DNA of 64,000 nt from Aliibacillus thermotolerans (GTDB lineage Bacteria > Bacillota > Bacilli > Bacillales > Marinococcaceae). The stretch spans positions 62,001 through 126,000 of the forward strand of contig NZ_WKJG01000050.1 in assembly GCF_027853235.1 (NCBI RefSeq), given 5' to 3'. The notes beneath the pieces are model-generated. The model saw only the letters and a program-made list of their open reading frames with translations, ran no database searches and was not told the origin of the DNA. Position 1 is the stretch's first letter, and each line of letters begins with the position of its first letter. The position numbers and the translations under genes are program-made. This document shows, in pieces, positions 27,297-35,646 of this stretch.

Positions 27297-28529
27297 TTAT
27301 GAACCAACTTGATCTTCGTTTTGCAGTGTCATTGTTGAAATGTTTGACGGTTTTTTAATAAACACATCGCGGGGGACATTGGCAAATACTTCGCATCCTT
27401 TTTCAGTCACTCGAATGGATTCGGTAATTTCTACTCCGTAATCATCCATCCATATGCCTGGCATTAAATGAAAGGTCATATTTGGTTGTAAAATGGTACG
27501 ATCTCCTTTACGAAAGCTAACGGTGTGCTCTCCCCAATCAGGTGGATAGCTTAATCCGATAGAATAACCGAGTCGGGAATCTTTATAATATCCATGTTTT
27601 GCGATAGTTTTCGCCCAAATATTTTCAACTTCTTCTGCGGTCATCCCTGGTTTGATCGCTTCTAATGTTGTTTCGATCCCTTCAATCACGACTTTAGCTA
27701 AGTCTGTCACTTTTTTTGGTGCTTTCCCGATTGCCATTGTTCGTGCCATCGGAGTATGATAACGACGATAACATCCAGCGATTTCAATCGTCATAAAATC
27801 CCCGTATCGGTAGCGTCTGTCTGTCCAAGTTAAATGAGGACTTGCTGTATTTTCGTTTGTTGGAATCATCGGTACAATCGATGTGTAATCTCCACCATAA
27901 TCCATTGTTCCGCTAATTTGCGCTTGGTTAATCGCAGCGACGACGTCATTTTCTCGTACCCCAATATCGACGGAATGATACGCAGCATTCATTGCATTTT
28001 CTAAAATTTTGGCCGCTTTTTTCATACATTGAATTTCTTTTTCCGACTTAATAAGACGGACCCAATTAACGAGAGTGCTTAAGTTTTTAAACTCTGCATA
28101 AGGAAGTCCTTGTATGATTCGTTCATAAGACATCGCCGTGAAATAAAAAGAGTCCATTTCTAACCCTATTTTACGGTTTCCTTGACCAATTTCTGATAAA
28201 ATATTTGCGACAAAATCCATCGGATGTTTTATTGTCGATTGAACAAATTCATCCGGATACGGTATAATGTGATGTTCATCTAACCACGTCGTAGCGACCG
28301 CACTAGGAGCATCCATTTCTCTTCCAATCCAAAGTGGCTGATCTTCATCAATAATTACAATGAGCATTTGATAGACGTAAAATGACCACGCATTATATCC
28401 TGTCAAATAATACATATTGGATGGATTCGCTATGAGTAACACTTCAATTCCATGCTCCATCATTTTTTGTTTCGTTTTATTTAATCGCATTAAATACTCT
28501 TCTTTCGCAAAAATACGTTCCAATGTCAT
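27297..28529 (-). CDS. doeA: Ectoine hydrolase, DoeA/EutD type (M24 fold)
   Basis: Expected to open the ectoine ring to N-acetyl-2,4-diaminobutyrate. Nearly every block of known DoeA/EutD proteins is recognisable: NMYYLTGYNAWSFYVYQ, PLWIGREMDA, GGDYTSIVPM, ASPHLTWTDR, EIAGCYRRYHTPMARTM, YSIGLSYPPDWGEHTVSF and MTFHLMPGIWM. The metal-binding aspartates of true M24 peptidases are replaced (Glu in EIAG, Pro in HTPMART), as in EutD. Start uncertain: ATG 28562 (421 residues, weak site), ATG 28529 or TTG 28523, the last two behind AAAAGGGGTG. Third gene of the leftward operon. Confidence 0.85.
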   Translation of the reverse strand: MTLERIFAKEEYLMRLNKTKQKMMEHGIEVLLIANPSNMYYLTGYNAWSFYVYQMLIVIIDEDQPLWIGREMDAPSAVATTWLDEHHIIPYPDEFVQSTIKHPMDFVANILSEIGQGNRKIGLEMDSFYFTAMSYERIIQGLPYAEFKNLSTLVNWVRLIKSEKEIQCMKKAAKILENAMNAAYHSVDIGVRENDVVAAINQAQISGTMDYGGDYTSIVPMIPTNENTASPHLTWTDRRYRYGDFMTIEIAGCYRRYHTPMARTMAIGKAPKKVTDLAKVVIEGIETTLEAIKPGMTAEEVENIWAKTIAKHGYYKDSRLGYSIGLSYPPDWGEHTVSFRKGDRTILQPNMTFHLMPGIWMDDYGVEITESIRVTEKGCEVFANVPRDVFIKKPSNISTMTLQNEDQVGS

Positions 28530-28587
28530 CACCCCTTTTTCCGAACAGAGCGCATTTTCCATTCCTAGGGAAGCGATGCTTAACTAT

Positions 28588-30033
28588 TCATGATTCATTC
28601 GATAATTGAAAGGAAACTACTTTTTCTTCTGACATATCTCTCATGGCATATTTAACCCCTTCCCGGCCGAGTCCGGAACCTTTGACACCACCAAAAGGCA
28701 TCGCATCAATGCGAACATCACTGCTATCGTTCACCATGACGCCTCCCACTTGCAAGGAATGTGCTGCTTGGAAAGCGGACTCCATATCCCGTGTGAAAAT
28801 TCCCGCATGAAGGCCATAATTTACATCGTTTGCTCGTTGAATCGCTTCTTCGAGATTTTTTACCGGAAATAACATAGCGACAGGACCAAACACTTCTTCA
28901 TCATGAATGGTAGCCTCTTTCGGTACGTCTTCAAGAATCGTCGGCGTATAGGTCGTTTTATCTCTCATCCCACCGATTAACACGTTTGCTCCTTTTTCCA
29001 CTGCCTCATTCACCCACGCTTCCACTTTTTCTGCTTCTTGTTCATTAATGAGTGGTCCGATATCTGTTTCTTCCGACAATTTACTTCCTAGCCGAAGTTG
29101 AGCTGTTTCTTTTAGTAATTTTTCTTTGAAAACAGAATAGACGTCTTCTTCAACATAAATGCGCTGAACACTCAGGCAATTTTGTCCCGCGGCGGAAAAA
29201 GCACCGGAACAAATGGCACGTGCAGCGTGAGGAAGGTCGGCGTCTTTTCGTACAATGGCCGGAGAATTTGAACCGAGTTCCATCGATAATTTTTTAATTC
29301 CTGCTTTTTTTGAGATTTCTTCTCCAGTCGCAAGCCCACCTGTAAAACTAATCATGTGTACTTCCTTACTTTCTATTAAAACGTCTCCAATATCCCGGGA
29401 ACGTCCGGTAATGACGGTTAATACTTTTTCTGGAAGACCTGCATGTACGAAAGCTTCAGCCATTTTTAAAGCGCTCAATGGCGTTTCTGTTGCAGGTTTT
29501 AAAATAATTGCATTCCCGCTGGCAATTGCAGGTCCAAGCTTATGGGCTACTAGATTTAATGGATCATTATAAGGAGTAATCGCCACTATCACACCGATTG
29601 GGAAACGATAATAATAACCAAAACGACCGTTATTCCCGGGCATTTGGTCAAAAGGAATCGTTTCACCTGTAAGTCTTCTTGCTTCTTCTGCGCTTAATCG
29701 TAACGTTTCAATCGCGCGAGTCGTTTCTTTGCGTGCTTCCTTGATTGTTTTTACCCCTTCTAACGCGATCAGTGAACTATATTCTTCATGATGTTTTTCA
29801 ATGTAATCACTTGCTTGATTTAATATATTCATTCGCTCATAAACCGTTAATTGTTCTGCTATTTTGCGACCTTGATTAGCAATTTTAATTGCTTTTATTG
29901 CGTCTTCTTTCGTTGCCGCGGGAACGGAGTCAATCCAATCGTTGTTTTCAGGGTTATACACTTTTATTTTATTTTCTCTATCTTCCCATTGCCCACCAAG
30001 TAGCATTTTTTTCCCTGCAATTTTCATCGTCAT
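28588..30033 (-). CDS. NAD(P)-dependent aldehyde dehydrogenase (DoeC-like candidate)
   Basis: 481-residue ALDH-superfamily enzyme. Seen: PIGVIVAITPYNDPLNLVAHK, the cofactor-loop SFTGG, catalytic Glu in KLSMELGSNSP (about 252) and catalytic Cys in SAAGQNCLS (about 286), and EEVFGPVAML. In ectoine breakdown DoeC oxidises aspartate semialdehyde to aspartate; location between the doeA-like and M20 genes makes that role plausible, but the sequence alone would also fit a lactaldehyde- or phosphonoacetaldehyde-type enzyme. ATG 30033 behind AAAGGTGG. Gaps of 25-60 bases on either side support one operon. Confidence 0.82.
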   Translation of the reverse strand: MTMKIAGKKMLLGGQWEDRENKIKVYNPENNDWIDSVPAATKEDAIKAIKIANQGRKIAEQLTVYERMNILNQASDYIEKHHEEYSSLIALEGVKTIKEARKETTRAIETLRLSAEEARRLTGETIPFDQMPGNNGRFGYYYRFPIGVIVAITPYNDPLNLVAHKLGPAIASGNAIILKPATETPLSALKMAEAFVHAGLPEKVLTVITGRSRDIGDVLIESKEVHMISFTGGLATGEEISKKAGIKKLSMELGSNSPAIVRKDADLPHAARAICSGAFSAAGQNCLSVQRIYVEEDVYSVFKEKLLKETAQLRLGSKLSEETDIGPLINEQEAEKVEAWVNEAVEKGANVLIGGMRDKTTYTPTILEDVPKEATIHDEEVFGPVAMLFPVKNLEEAIQRANDVNYGLHAGIFTRDMESAFQAAHSLQVGGVMVNDSSDVRIDAMPFGGVKGSGLGREGVKYAMRDMSEEKVVSFQLSNES

Positions 30034-30067
30034 TTCGATCCGCCACCTTTCAGATAAGTTGGTCCGC

Positions 30068-31267
30068 TTAAAAATGACTCAGATAACTTACAGTTGCATG
30101 AGATAAGATTGCTACAGCTTTTGGAAGCACTTCTTCATCTATATTAAAACGGGGCATGTGCAGTCCTCGCTTTTCTTTGTCAGGAAAGCCAGCCCCGATA
30201 AACATCATCGCGGCAGGAACTTTTTCTGCAATATAACCGAAATCTTCTCCGCCCAGTCCATACGGTTCTTCGTGAATCGTAAAGGTTGGATACAATGTTT
30301 CAATCGCTTGTTGAAGATGAAAAATTGCTTGTTCATCGTTGTATAATGCTGGTTCTCCTTTTGTGACCGTTAATTCATACGTACCGCCCATCGTTTCAAC
30401 AATAGACAGCGCACGGCGAAGTTCATTTTCCAATTGTTTTCTCGTTTCTTGATCATAACTTCTCATCGTTCCTTGTATAAATACTTCTTTTGGAATAACA
30501 TTTGTGCTCGCTCCTCCTTTTATTTCGCCAATGCTCACCACTGCTCTGGATAAAGGAGAAATGTTGCGACTTGTGATCCCTTGAATCATTTGTATGACAA
30601 AGGATGACATCCAAATCGGATCCGTTCCATGATGAGGATATGCACCGTGTCCACCCGTTCCTTTCACTTTTCCCTGGAAAGTATCTACATTTGCCATGCT
30701 TTCTTTCGGATGCAATTTTACGTGACCGACCGTCATATCTGGGTCCATATGAAGGGCAAAAGCAATTGCAACATCATCTAAAAGACCGCTATCAACAACA
30801 TAGGAAGCACCAGACTTTCCAAACCTATCAGTAACTTCTTCCGCTGGTTGAAACAAAAATTTCATCGTTCCCCGAATATCTTTTTGTTGTGACAACAAGT
30901 AAGCACATCCTAATAAAATGGCAGTATGGGCATCGTGACCACAAGCATGCATGATGCCATCATACATGGACTTGTAAGGGATATCGTTCTCTTCTTGAAT
31001 CGGAAGCGCATCCATATCGGCACGAAGTAATACTACCGGTCCCGGGCCATTTTCTAAGATACCAACGACACCTGTGTCTACCCCTGTTGCTTCTTTTCCC
31101 GAGAGAACTCGCATTCCTTCTATTTGGTTTAATCTTTCTTTTACAAATTGTGCCGTATTTTTTTCTTGAAAACTTAACTCCGGATGTTGATGTAAATACC
31201 TTCTCCATGCGACTAAGTGGGAATGTAATGCACGGGCTTTTGTCATTAGTGGAACTTCATATCTCAA
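30068..31267 (-). CDS. M20-family amidohydrolase (candidate N-acetyl-diaminobutyrate deacetylase)
   Basis: 399-residue M20D metallohydrolase of the N-acyl-amino-acid / IAA-amino-acid hydrolase type. Seen: LLRADMDALPIQEE, HACGHDAHTAILLG with metal ligands, FLFQPAEEV with the catalytic glutamate, GGHGAYPHHGTDP in the lid domain and the C-terminal GGEDFGYIAEKVP. Its neighbours suggest it removes the acetyl group from the DoeA product, a job done by an AstE-like DoeB/EutE in proteobacteria; that is inference. TTG start at 31267 is chosen for the perfect AGGAGGTG seven bases upstream. First gene of the operon. Confidence 0.85.
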   Translation of the reverse strand: MRYEVPLMTKARALHSHLVAWRRYLHQHPELSFQEKNTAQFVKERLNQIEGMRVLSGKEATGVDTGVVGILENGPGPVVLLRADMDALPIQEENDIPYKSMYDGIMHACGHDAHTAILLGCAYLLSQQKDIRGTMKFLFQPAEEVTDRFGKSGASYVVDSGLLDDVAIAFALHMDPDMTVGHVKLHPKESMANVDTFQGKVKGTGGHGAYPHHGTDPIWMSSFVIQMIQGITSRNISPLSRAVVSIGEIKGGASTNVIPKEVFIQGTMRSYDQETRKQLENELRRALSIVETMGGTYELTVTKGEPALYNDEQAIFHLQQAIETLYPTFTIHEEPYGLGGEDFGYIAEKVPAAMMFIGAGFPDKEKRGLHMPRFNIDEEVLPKAVAILSHATVSYLSHF

Positions 31268-31475
31268 GCGACCACCTCCTCATCCTATTGATGCTATTCC
31301 TTTCCCGCCTTCACATTAAACAAACGACAACTACTCTTATCATATGAAAATCCACACAAATAAACATTCATCAAGTTGTATGAACTTGAACTTATCTTTC
31401 ACGACAGTTTGTAAAGTTTTGAAAATTGCTCATATGATATAATAAATAGAAAAAAATAGAAGGGAGAGAACGGAC
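31268..31475. promoter_or_regulatory. Divergent control region between M20 gene and PucR regulator
   Basis: 208 bases. A 9-base word ATCATATGA occurs at 31339-31347 and, inverted, at 31430-31438. The second copy overlaps a perfect TATAAT (31438-31443) about 30 bases before the regulator's ribosome site. Such a pair of inverted copies is a plausible binding site for the divergent PucR protein. No clear -35 for either direction. Confidence 0.45.
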
Positions 31476-33194
31476 TTGCATGGGTTAACAGTGAGAGATG
31501 TTCTTCAACTTCCAATCATGAAAGAAGCCCAATGTCTCACACAGGCCGGTTTCCAAAACCCGGTTGAATGGGCCTCTATCGTTGAAACGGCCGGGAAAAA
31601 TTTTGTGCGGAAAAATGAGTGTGTGCTAACTCTCGGTATCGCTTTTCAACACGATGAACAGAAATGTCTCGACTTTACGAAAGATGTCATTGCATCAGGA
31701 GCAGCGGCGCTCGTCATCGCCACAGGTCTTTACGTGCAAACCATCCCGAACTCTCTCATTGCTTTTTGCGAACGCCATCACTTTCCGTTAATTACAATTC
31801 CATGGTACGTGCGCTTTGCTGATGTGAGTCATGCAATTTCCGTTGCTTTAAATGAGAAGGAGAAAAAAATTGTTCAATCGTCCGATAAGGTAAGAAAAAA
31901 ATTACTCGACTTTGTTTTAAATGGTGAAGGATTTCAGGCAATTGCTTCTTATGTAGAACAATCGTTGCAATTACCGACCATTGTGACAGATCGCCGAGGG
32001 GTGATCGTGACAACAAGTGCCCTCTCCCCTTCTTTCGCCGACCGATGGAATGCTCACTTACTGCGATACGGGGATCCTCTCTATTATGTGGAAGAACAAA
32101 AAAATACTGCTTCTCCTCCCCTTCATCATATGAACATGCACTGGATCGCAAGAGAACAATCCACTTTATTACAATTAACGATTCAAAGCGCTCGGGAAGT
32201 TTTAGGATTTCTTGTCATTGAATGGCCTCACCCGAAACAAGAACAAGGAGGGATCGAAGAAGAAACTTTTACCTTACTTGAACACGCGCTTACCTCTCTT
32301 GCGCTTTGTTTCCTCCATGACAAGACAGCCAAAGAAACCGAATTACGGCTCAAAGATGATTTCGTATGGAATTTAGCGCAAGGAAAGTATCATTCCCATA
32401 AAGAAGCAATTACGCGGGCCAAGTCCTTTGGTTACAGATTAAATATCCCGTATTTATGTATTGTCGCCACGATCGAAAATGGAGAAACTGTTTACGAACA
32501 GCAACAAAGAAAATATTTTTCCTTTGACGATTGGCTCGATCAATGGAGTAAAACGCTCGAACAAGAAGTGTATCTAGCCGGACGAACACTCCATATGCAA
32601 ACGATGTCCACGTTTCAACATCACCAGTTAATCATTTTTTTGGAAGTCATGGCGAATAATCCGATGGAGTCTGCCTATCCATTCATCGAGTTATTCCAAT
32701 ATCGACTCCATCAAAAAAATCCCCATCTCTTACTTTCTTGGGGGATTGCAAAAACATGCGAAAAATATGCGTTCCATACAAGTTATGAAGAAGCGACGGC
32801 CGCTTTAGAATCAGGAAGAAGACATCATCATGCAGGGTTTATTCATACGTACGAAGATACCCAGCTCGACCGCGCGCTGCTTGCGCTATTAGAAAATGAT
32901 GAGTTAAAAAAAATGACCGAAGTGCTGCTTGCACCATTATTAAAATATTCGGTCGAACGAAAAATTAATTTAATTCATACGTTTCAAGTGTATAGTCACC
33001 ATAATTGTAACGTAAGTAAAACGGCGCGAGCACTTAATTTACACCGACAATCATTATCATATCGCCTGAGAAAAATTGAAAGTTTAACTGGATTAAAACT
33101 TGACCATGCCGATGATTTATTTTTAATGGAATTAGCCATTCGTCTTCATTCATTTCAACATGCAAATAAGTACCCATCATCCTCACCAACTTGA
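31476..33194 (+). CDS. PucR-family transcriptional regulator
   Basis: 572 residues. The N-terminal PucR domain starts LTVRDVLQLPIMKEAQCLTQAGFQNP; the middle holds a GGDEF-like/GAF-like region; the C-terminus has the family helix-turn-helix YSHHNCNVSKTARALNLHRQSLSYRLRKIE split over two helices (about 505-535). PucR proteins usually activate adjacent catabolic genes upon sensing the substrate or an intermediate. TTG start behind AGAAGGGAGAG. Transcribed away from the ectoine-type operon, so very likely its regulator. Its last codons form the left arm of its own terminator. Confidence 0.88.
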   Translation: MHGLTVRDVLQLPIMKEAQCLTQAGFQNPVEWASIVETAGKNFVRKNECVLTLGIAFQHDEQKCLDFTKDVIASGAAALVIATGLYVQTIPNSLIAFCERHHFPLITIPWYVRFADVSHAISVALNEKEKKIVQSSDKVRKKLLDFVLNGEGFQAIASYVEQSLQLPTIVTDRRGVIVTTSALSPSFADRWNAHLLRYGDPLYYVEEQKNTASPPLHHMNMHWIAREQSTLLQLTIQSAREVLGFLVIEWPHPKQEQGGIEEETFTLLEHALTSLALCFLHDKTAKETELRLKDDFVWNLAQGKYHSHKEAITRAKSFGYRLNIPYLCIVATIENGETVYEQQQRKYFSFDDWLDQWSKTLEQEVYLAGRTLHMQTMSTFQHHQLIIFLEVMANNPMESAYPFIELFQYRLHQKNPHLLLSWGIAKTCEKYAFHTSYEEATAALESGRRHHHAGFIHTYEDTQLDRALLALLENDELKKMTEVLLAPLLKYSVERKINLIHTFQVYSHHNCNVSKTARALNLHRQSLSYRLRKIESLTGLKLDHADDLFLMELAIRLHSFQHANKYPSSSPT

Positions 33195-33213
33195 CGTTGT
33201 TGGTGAGGATGAT
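33176..33213 (+). terminator. Terminator overlapping the pucR-type stop codon
   Basis: ATCATCCTCACCAAC and GTTGGTGAGGATGAT form a perfect 15-bp stem with the TGA stop in the loop, then TTTTTATT. The left arm encodes the final residues SSSPT. Confidence 0.9.
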
Positions 33214-33215
33214 TT

Positions 33216-33587
33216 TTATTCGAAAGAATAATTCTCCACTACTTTCGCTAACGTTTCTAATGATTTCTTTCCGTAATCGTTATTCATCTTTTCTAATTCG
33301 TCTCGTAAAGCATTCACAGCTTCTTTCAAAGACTCCTCATATGGCGGAATTTCTCTATCATAAGGCTGTAACAATTGATTTGGAATCCACACTTTCTCTC
33401 GATAAGCAAGAGCTTTTCGTTCATGAAAATATACTCCCTCTACTTGTTTTGGATGATGAAGGTCTCCTTGATTCGGATGTTTTAAGACTGATAGCACTTC
33501 AAATAACGAGCGATCATTTTTATTATCTAACACTTTTCCGATATATCTTCCTGATTTATACGGCGCGACTTTAATTTGTTGTTCCAT
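33216..33587 (-). CDS. kapB: KapB-like protein (kinase-associated, sporulation)
   Basis: About 123 residues matching KapB, which in B. subtilis supports the phosphorelay kinase KinB. Conserved stretch: KSGRYIGKVLD, VLSVLKHPNQGDLHHPKQ, FHERKALAYREK and IPPYEESLKEAVNALRDEL. No lipobox cysteine or signal peptide is present despite the lipoprotein name given to the family. ATG 33587 is better spaced from GGGAGGGG than ATG 33593. It stands alone; kinB is not in the window. Confidence 0.85.
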   Translation of the reverse strand: MEQQIKVAPYKSGRYIGKVLDNKNDRSLFEVLSVLKHPNQGDLHHPKQVEGVYFHERKALAYREKVWIPNQLLQPYDREIPPYEESLKEAVNALRDELEKMNNDYGKKSLETLAKVVENYSFE

Positions 33588-33690
33588 CTTCATGCCCCTC
33601 CCTATTGGCTATCATTGTAACAAAATTTTATTAATAATTAAATATGGTACGTGAAATTTTATAGTGGAGAGGAACGACTGCTGTCGTCCA

Positions 33691-34467
33691 TTACTCCGCG
33701 GGAACCGCCCGCGTATTCCAAGTCATTTTCGTCCGAGGTCCCAAAGCGTTATTCTTTTCAAAGGTACGCTCTTCTATCGTTACTGTCCCGTTTTTTTCAA
33801 GTAGGAGGAACGTTTGAGAACGGGTGCCATAATATTCCATATGAATAAACAAAGAAGACAATTCTTTTTCGAGTTCTTCCCCTACCCCGGTATCCGGGAG
33901 CTCTTCCTTCTTCGCTTTTTCGCGATCTGACATAAAAGCGAAAAAATCGTCGGCACGAAAAGGCGCACGATTGGATATGAGCGAGGACAATCGTTCTTTA
34001 GCTTTCACTACTTTGGGCCATGGCGTATCTAAAGTGGCGTTACTTAATCCATAAACACCTGGCGCAAGGGGATGTTTTTCGATACGATCTTGATTAGTGA
34101 CATAAAATAATTCTTTTTCATCGCCACATAACAGATTGTAACCTCCGTATCGTTCTCTTTCTTCGTTCATTCTCGCTAAAAATTCGTCCGGCTGATCTGT
34201 TTGTAAAAATCCTGTGACGATATCACCACGAGAACGTTCTTTTTCTTTTTCCATCGGATTTCTCACATTCGTCACGGCTGCAAACCGACCGGTAGAAGTG
34301 ACTCCTAGCCACGTTCCTCCTTTTTCTAAGTCCCTCCCCCCAATGATATCTGCATCTTCCCAACGATGAAGCGACTTTGTTGGTCGATGACGTACTTCAT
34401 CTCTATTCGCTACTAAGATGAGCGGATAATCTGGATGGACGTGATATGCAAACGTAATTAAACACAT
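33691..34467 (-). CDS. NRDE-family (TANGO2-like) protein
   Basis: 258 residues. Starts MCLITFAYHVHPDYPLILVANRDE, with the Asn-Arg-Asp-Glu signature and a penultimate Cys2 that fits an N-terminal-nucleophile fold after Met removal. Further family blocks: DIIGGRDLEKGGTWLGVTSTGRFAAVTNVRNP (in pieces) and GVYGLSNATLDTPWPKV. Cellular role in bacteria is not settled. Leftward single gene diverging from telA-like gene at 34606. Confidence 0.85.
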   Translation of the reverse strand: MCLITFAYHVHPDYPLILVANRDEVRHRPTKSLHRWEDADIIGGRDLEKGGTWLGVTSTGRFAAVTNVRNPMEKEKERSRGDIVTGFLQTDQPDEFLARMNEERERYGGYNLLCGDEKELFYVTNQDRIEKHPLAPGVYGLSNATLDTPWPKVVKAKERLSSLISNRAPFRADDFFAFMSDREKAKKEELPDTGVGEELEKELSSLFIHMEYYGTRSQTFLLLEKNGTVTIEERTFEKNNALGPRTKMTWNTRAVPAE

Positions 34468-34605
34468 GGTTATCCCCTCACTTTATCTTTTTTCTCACTT
34501 TCAAAGTGTTGTTAAATACGAATCATGTTGAGAAATGCTATAATAGTAAATTATAAAGAACCATCGGTGAAATGGAAAGAAAAATGACCCAAAGGAGGAA
34601 GACAT

Positions 34606-35631
34606 GTGAGAGAAGAACAAAATCAATCGGAAGCGGCGAAAGAAAAAGCTGAAAGTTATTTTCAGCAGTTTAAAGAGTTAAAAGATACCGATTCGCTTCT
34701 GTCCGCCCTTGGAAGTCTCGGTGAAGTGGAACAAGAGCGCGCAGGCGATTCATTAGCCGCTTTAAAGACACCCATTCGCGATATGCTTCATCAAAAAGAT
34801 AATGAGTTACCTAATAAATTGCACGAATTAAAAGAAGTAGTTGGCGAGTTAGAACCTGACTTTTTAGAAGAAAGCAAATGGAGACAAGCACTAAATAAAA
34901 TTTTACGCCGAAGTCCTATCGAGCAATATGCCCAAAAATATGAAACGGTGGAAGCACAGGTCGAAAATATTATTGAAGCGTTACTTGCCGGTAAAGATAA
35001 ATTGCAAGAAGACAACATCATGTTAGAGCAATTAAAAGAAACCGCCAAAAAGCGCATTGCAGATTTAGAAGTACAAATTGAAACGGGTAAGACGTTAAAC
35101 GAGATGTTAGAACAAGAAATGACAAAGGAAGAGTGGCGCGATCATCCAACTGCCCTTCAAAAAGGACAAGAAAAAGTAATTTCTCGTATTAAAAACATGA
35201 CCCAAGCTGTCATGGTGTTGCAACAATCCCTTGCATCCGTCGATTTAATCCTTGACAATAACGAAAAGTTAGAAGAAGCTATCTTTAATGCGATCACCAT
35301 GACGAAAAATATTATTACCGTGACAGCCTCCATTCAGCTTGCTCTCGGTAATCAACGAAAAGTGATTACCGCTGTGCAAAACGTCAATGAAACGACCGAA
35401 AATATGATTTTGAAAAACGCAGAAATGTTGAAAACCAATACAGAAGATACGTTGAAAACATTGGAAGAACCAGCTGTTGCGATTGAGACCTTTAAAAAAG
35501 CATATGAAGATGTTTACAGTGCGATCCAATTAACAGAAGAATCAAATGAACGAATCGTACAAACAGGAAAAAAATTCATTGCGGAATTAGATCAATTAAA
35601 TGAACAGATGAAAAGAAAATTGTTAGAATGA
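34606..35631 (+). CDS. TelA/YaaN-family toxic-anion-resistance-like protein
   Basis: 341-residue all-helical protein of the TelA family: KTPIRDMLHQKDNELPNKLHEL, RRSPIEQYAQKYETVEAQVENII, TAKKRIADLEVQIETG and NIITVTASIQLALGNQRKV are recognisable family blocks. Members are linked to tellurite and cell-envelope stress resistance, mechanism unknown. GTG start at 34606 behind AAAGGAGG; an overlapping ATG there is closed at once by TGA. Six bases separate it from the next gene, so they are one operon. The usual partner XpaC is absent. Confidence 0.85.
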   Translation: MREEQNQSEAAKEKAESYFQQFKELKDTDSLLSALGSLGEVEQERAGDSLAALKTPIRDMLHQKDNELPNKLHELKEVVGELEPDFLEESKWRQALNKILRRSPIEQYAQKYETVEAQVENIIEALLAGKDKLQEDNIMLEQLKETAKKRIADLEVQIETGKTLNEMLEQEMTKEEWRDHPTALQKGQEKVISRIKNMTQAVMVLQQSLASVDLILDNNEKLEEAIFNAITMTKNIITVTASIQLALGNQRKVITAVQNVNETTENMILKNAEMLKTNTEDTLKTLEEPAVAIETFKKAYEDVYSAIQLTEESNERIVQTGKKFIAELDQLNEQMKRKLLE

Positions 35632-35646
35632 AAATAGGTGATCTCT

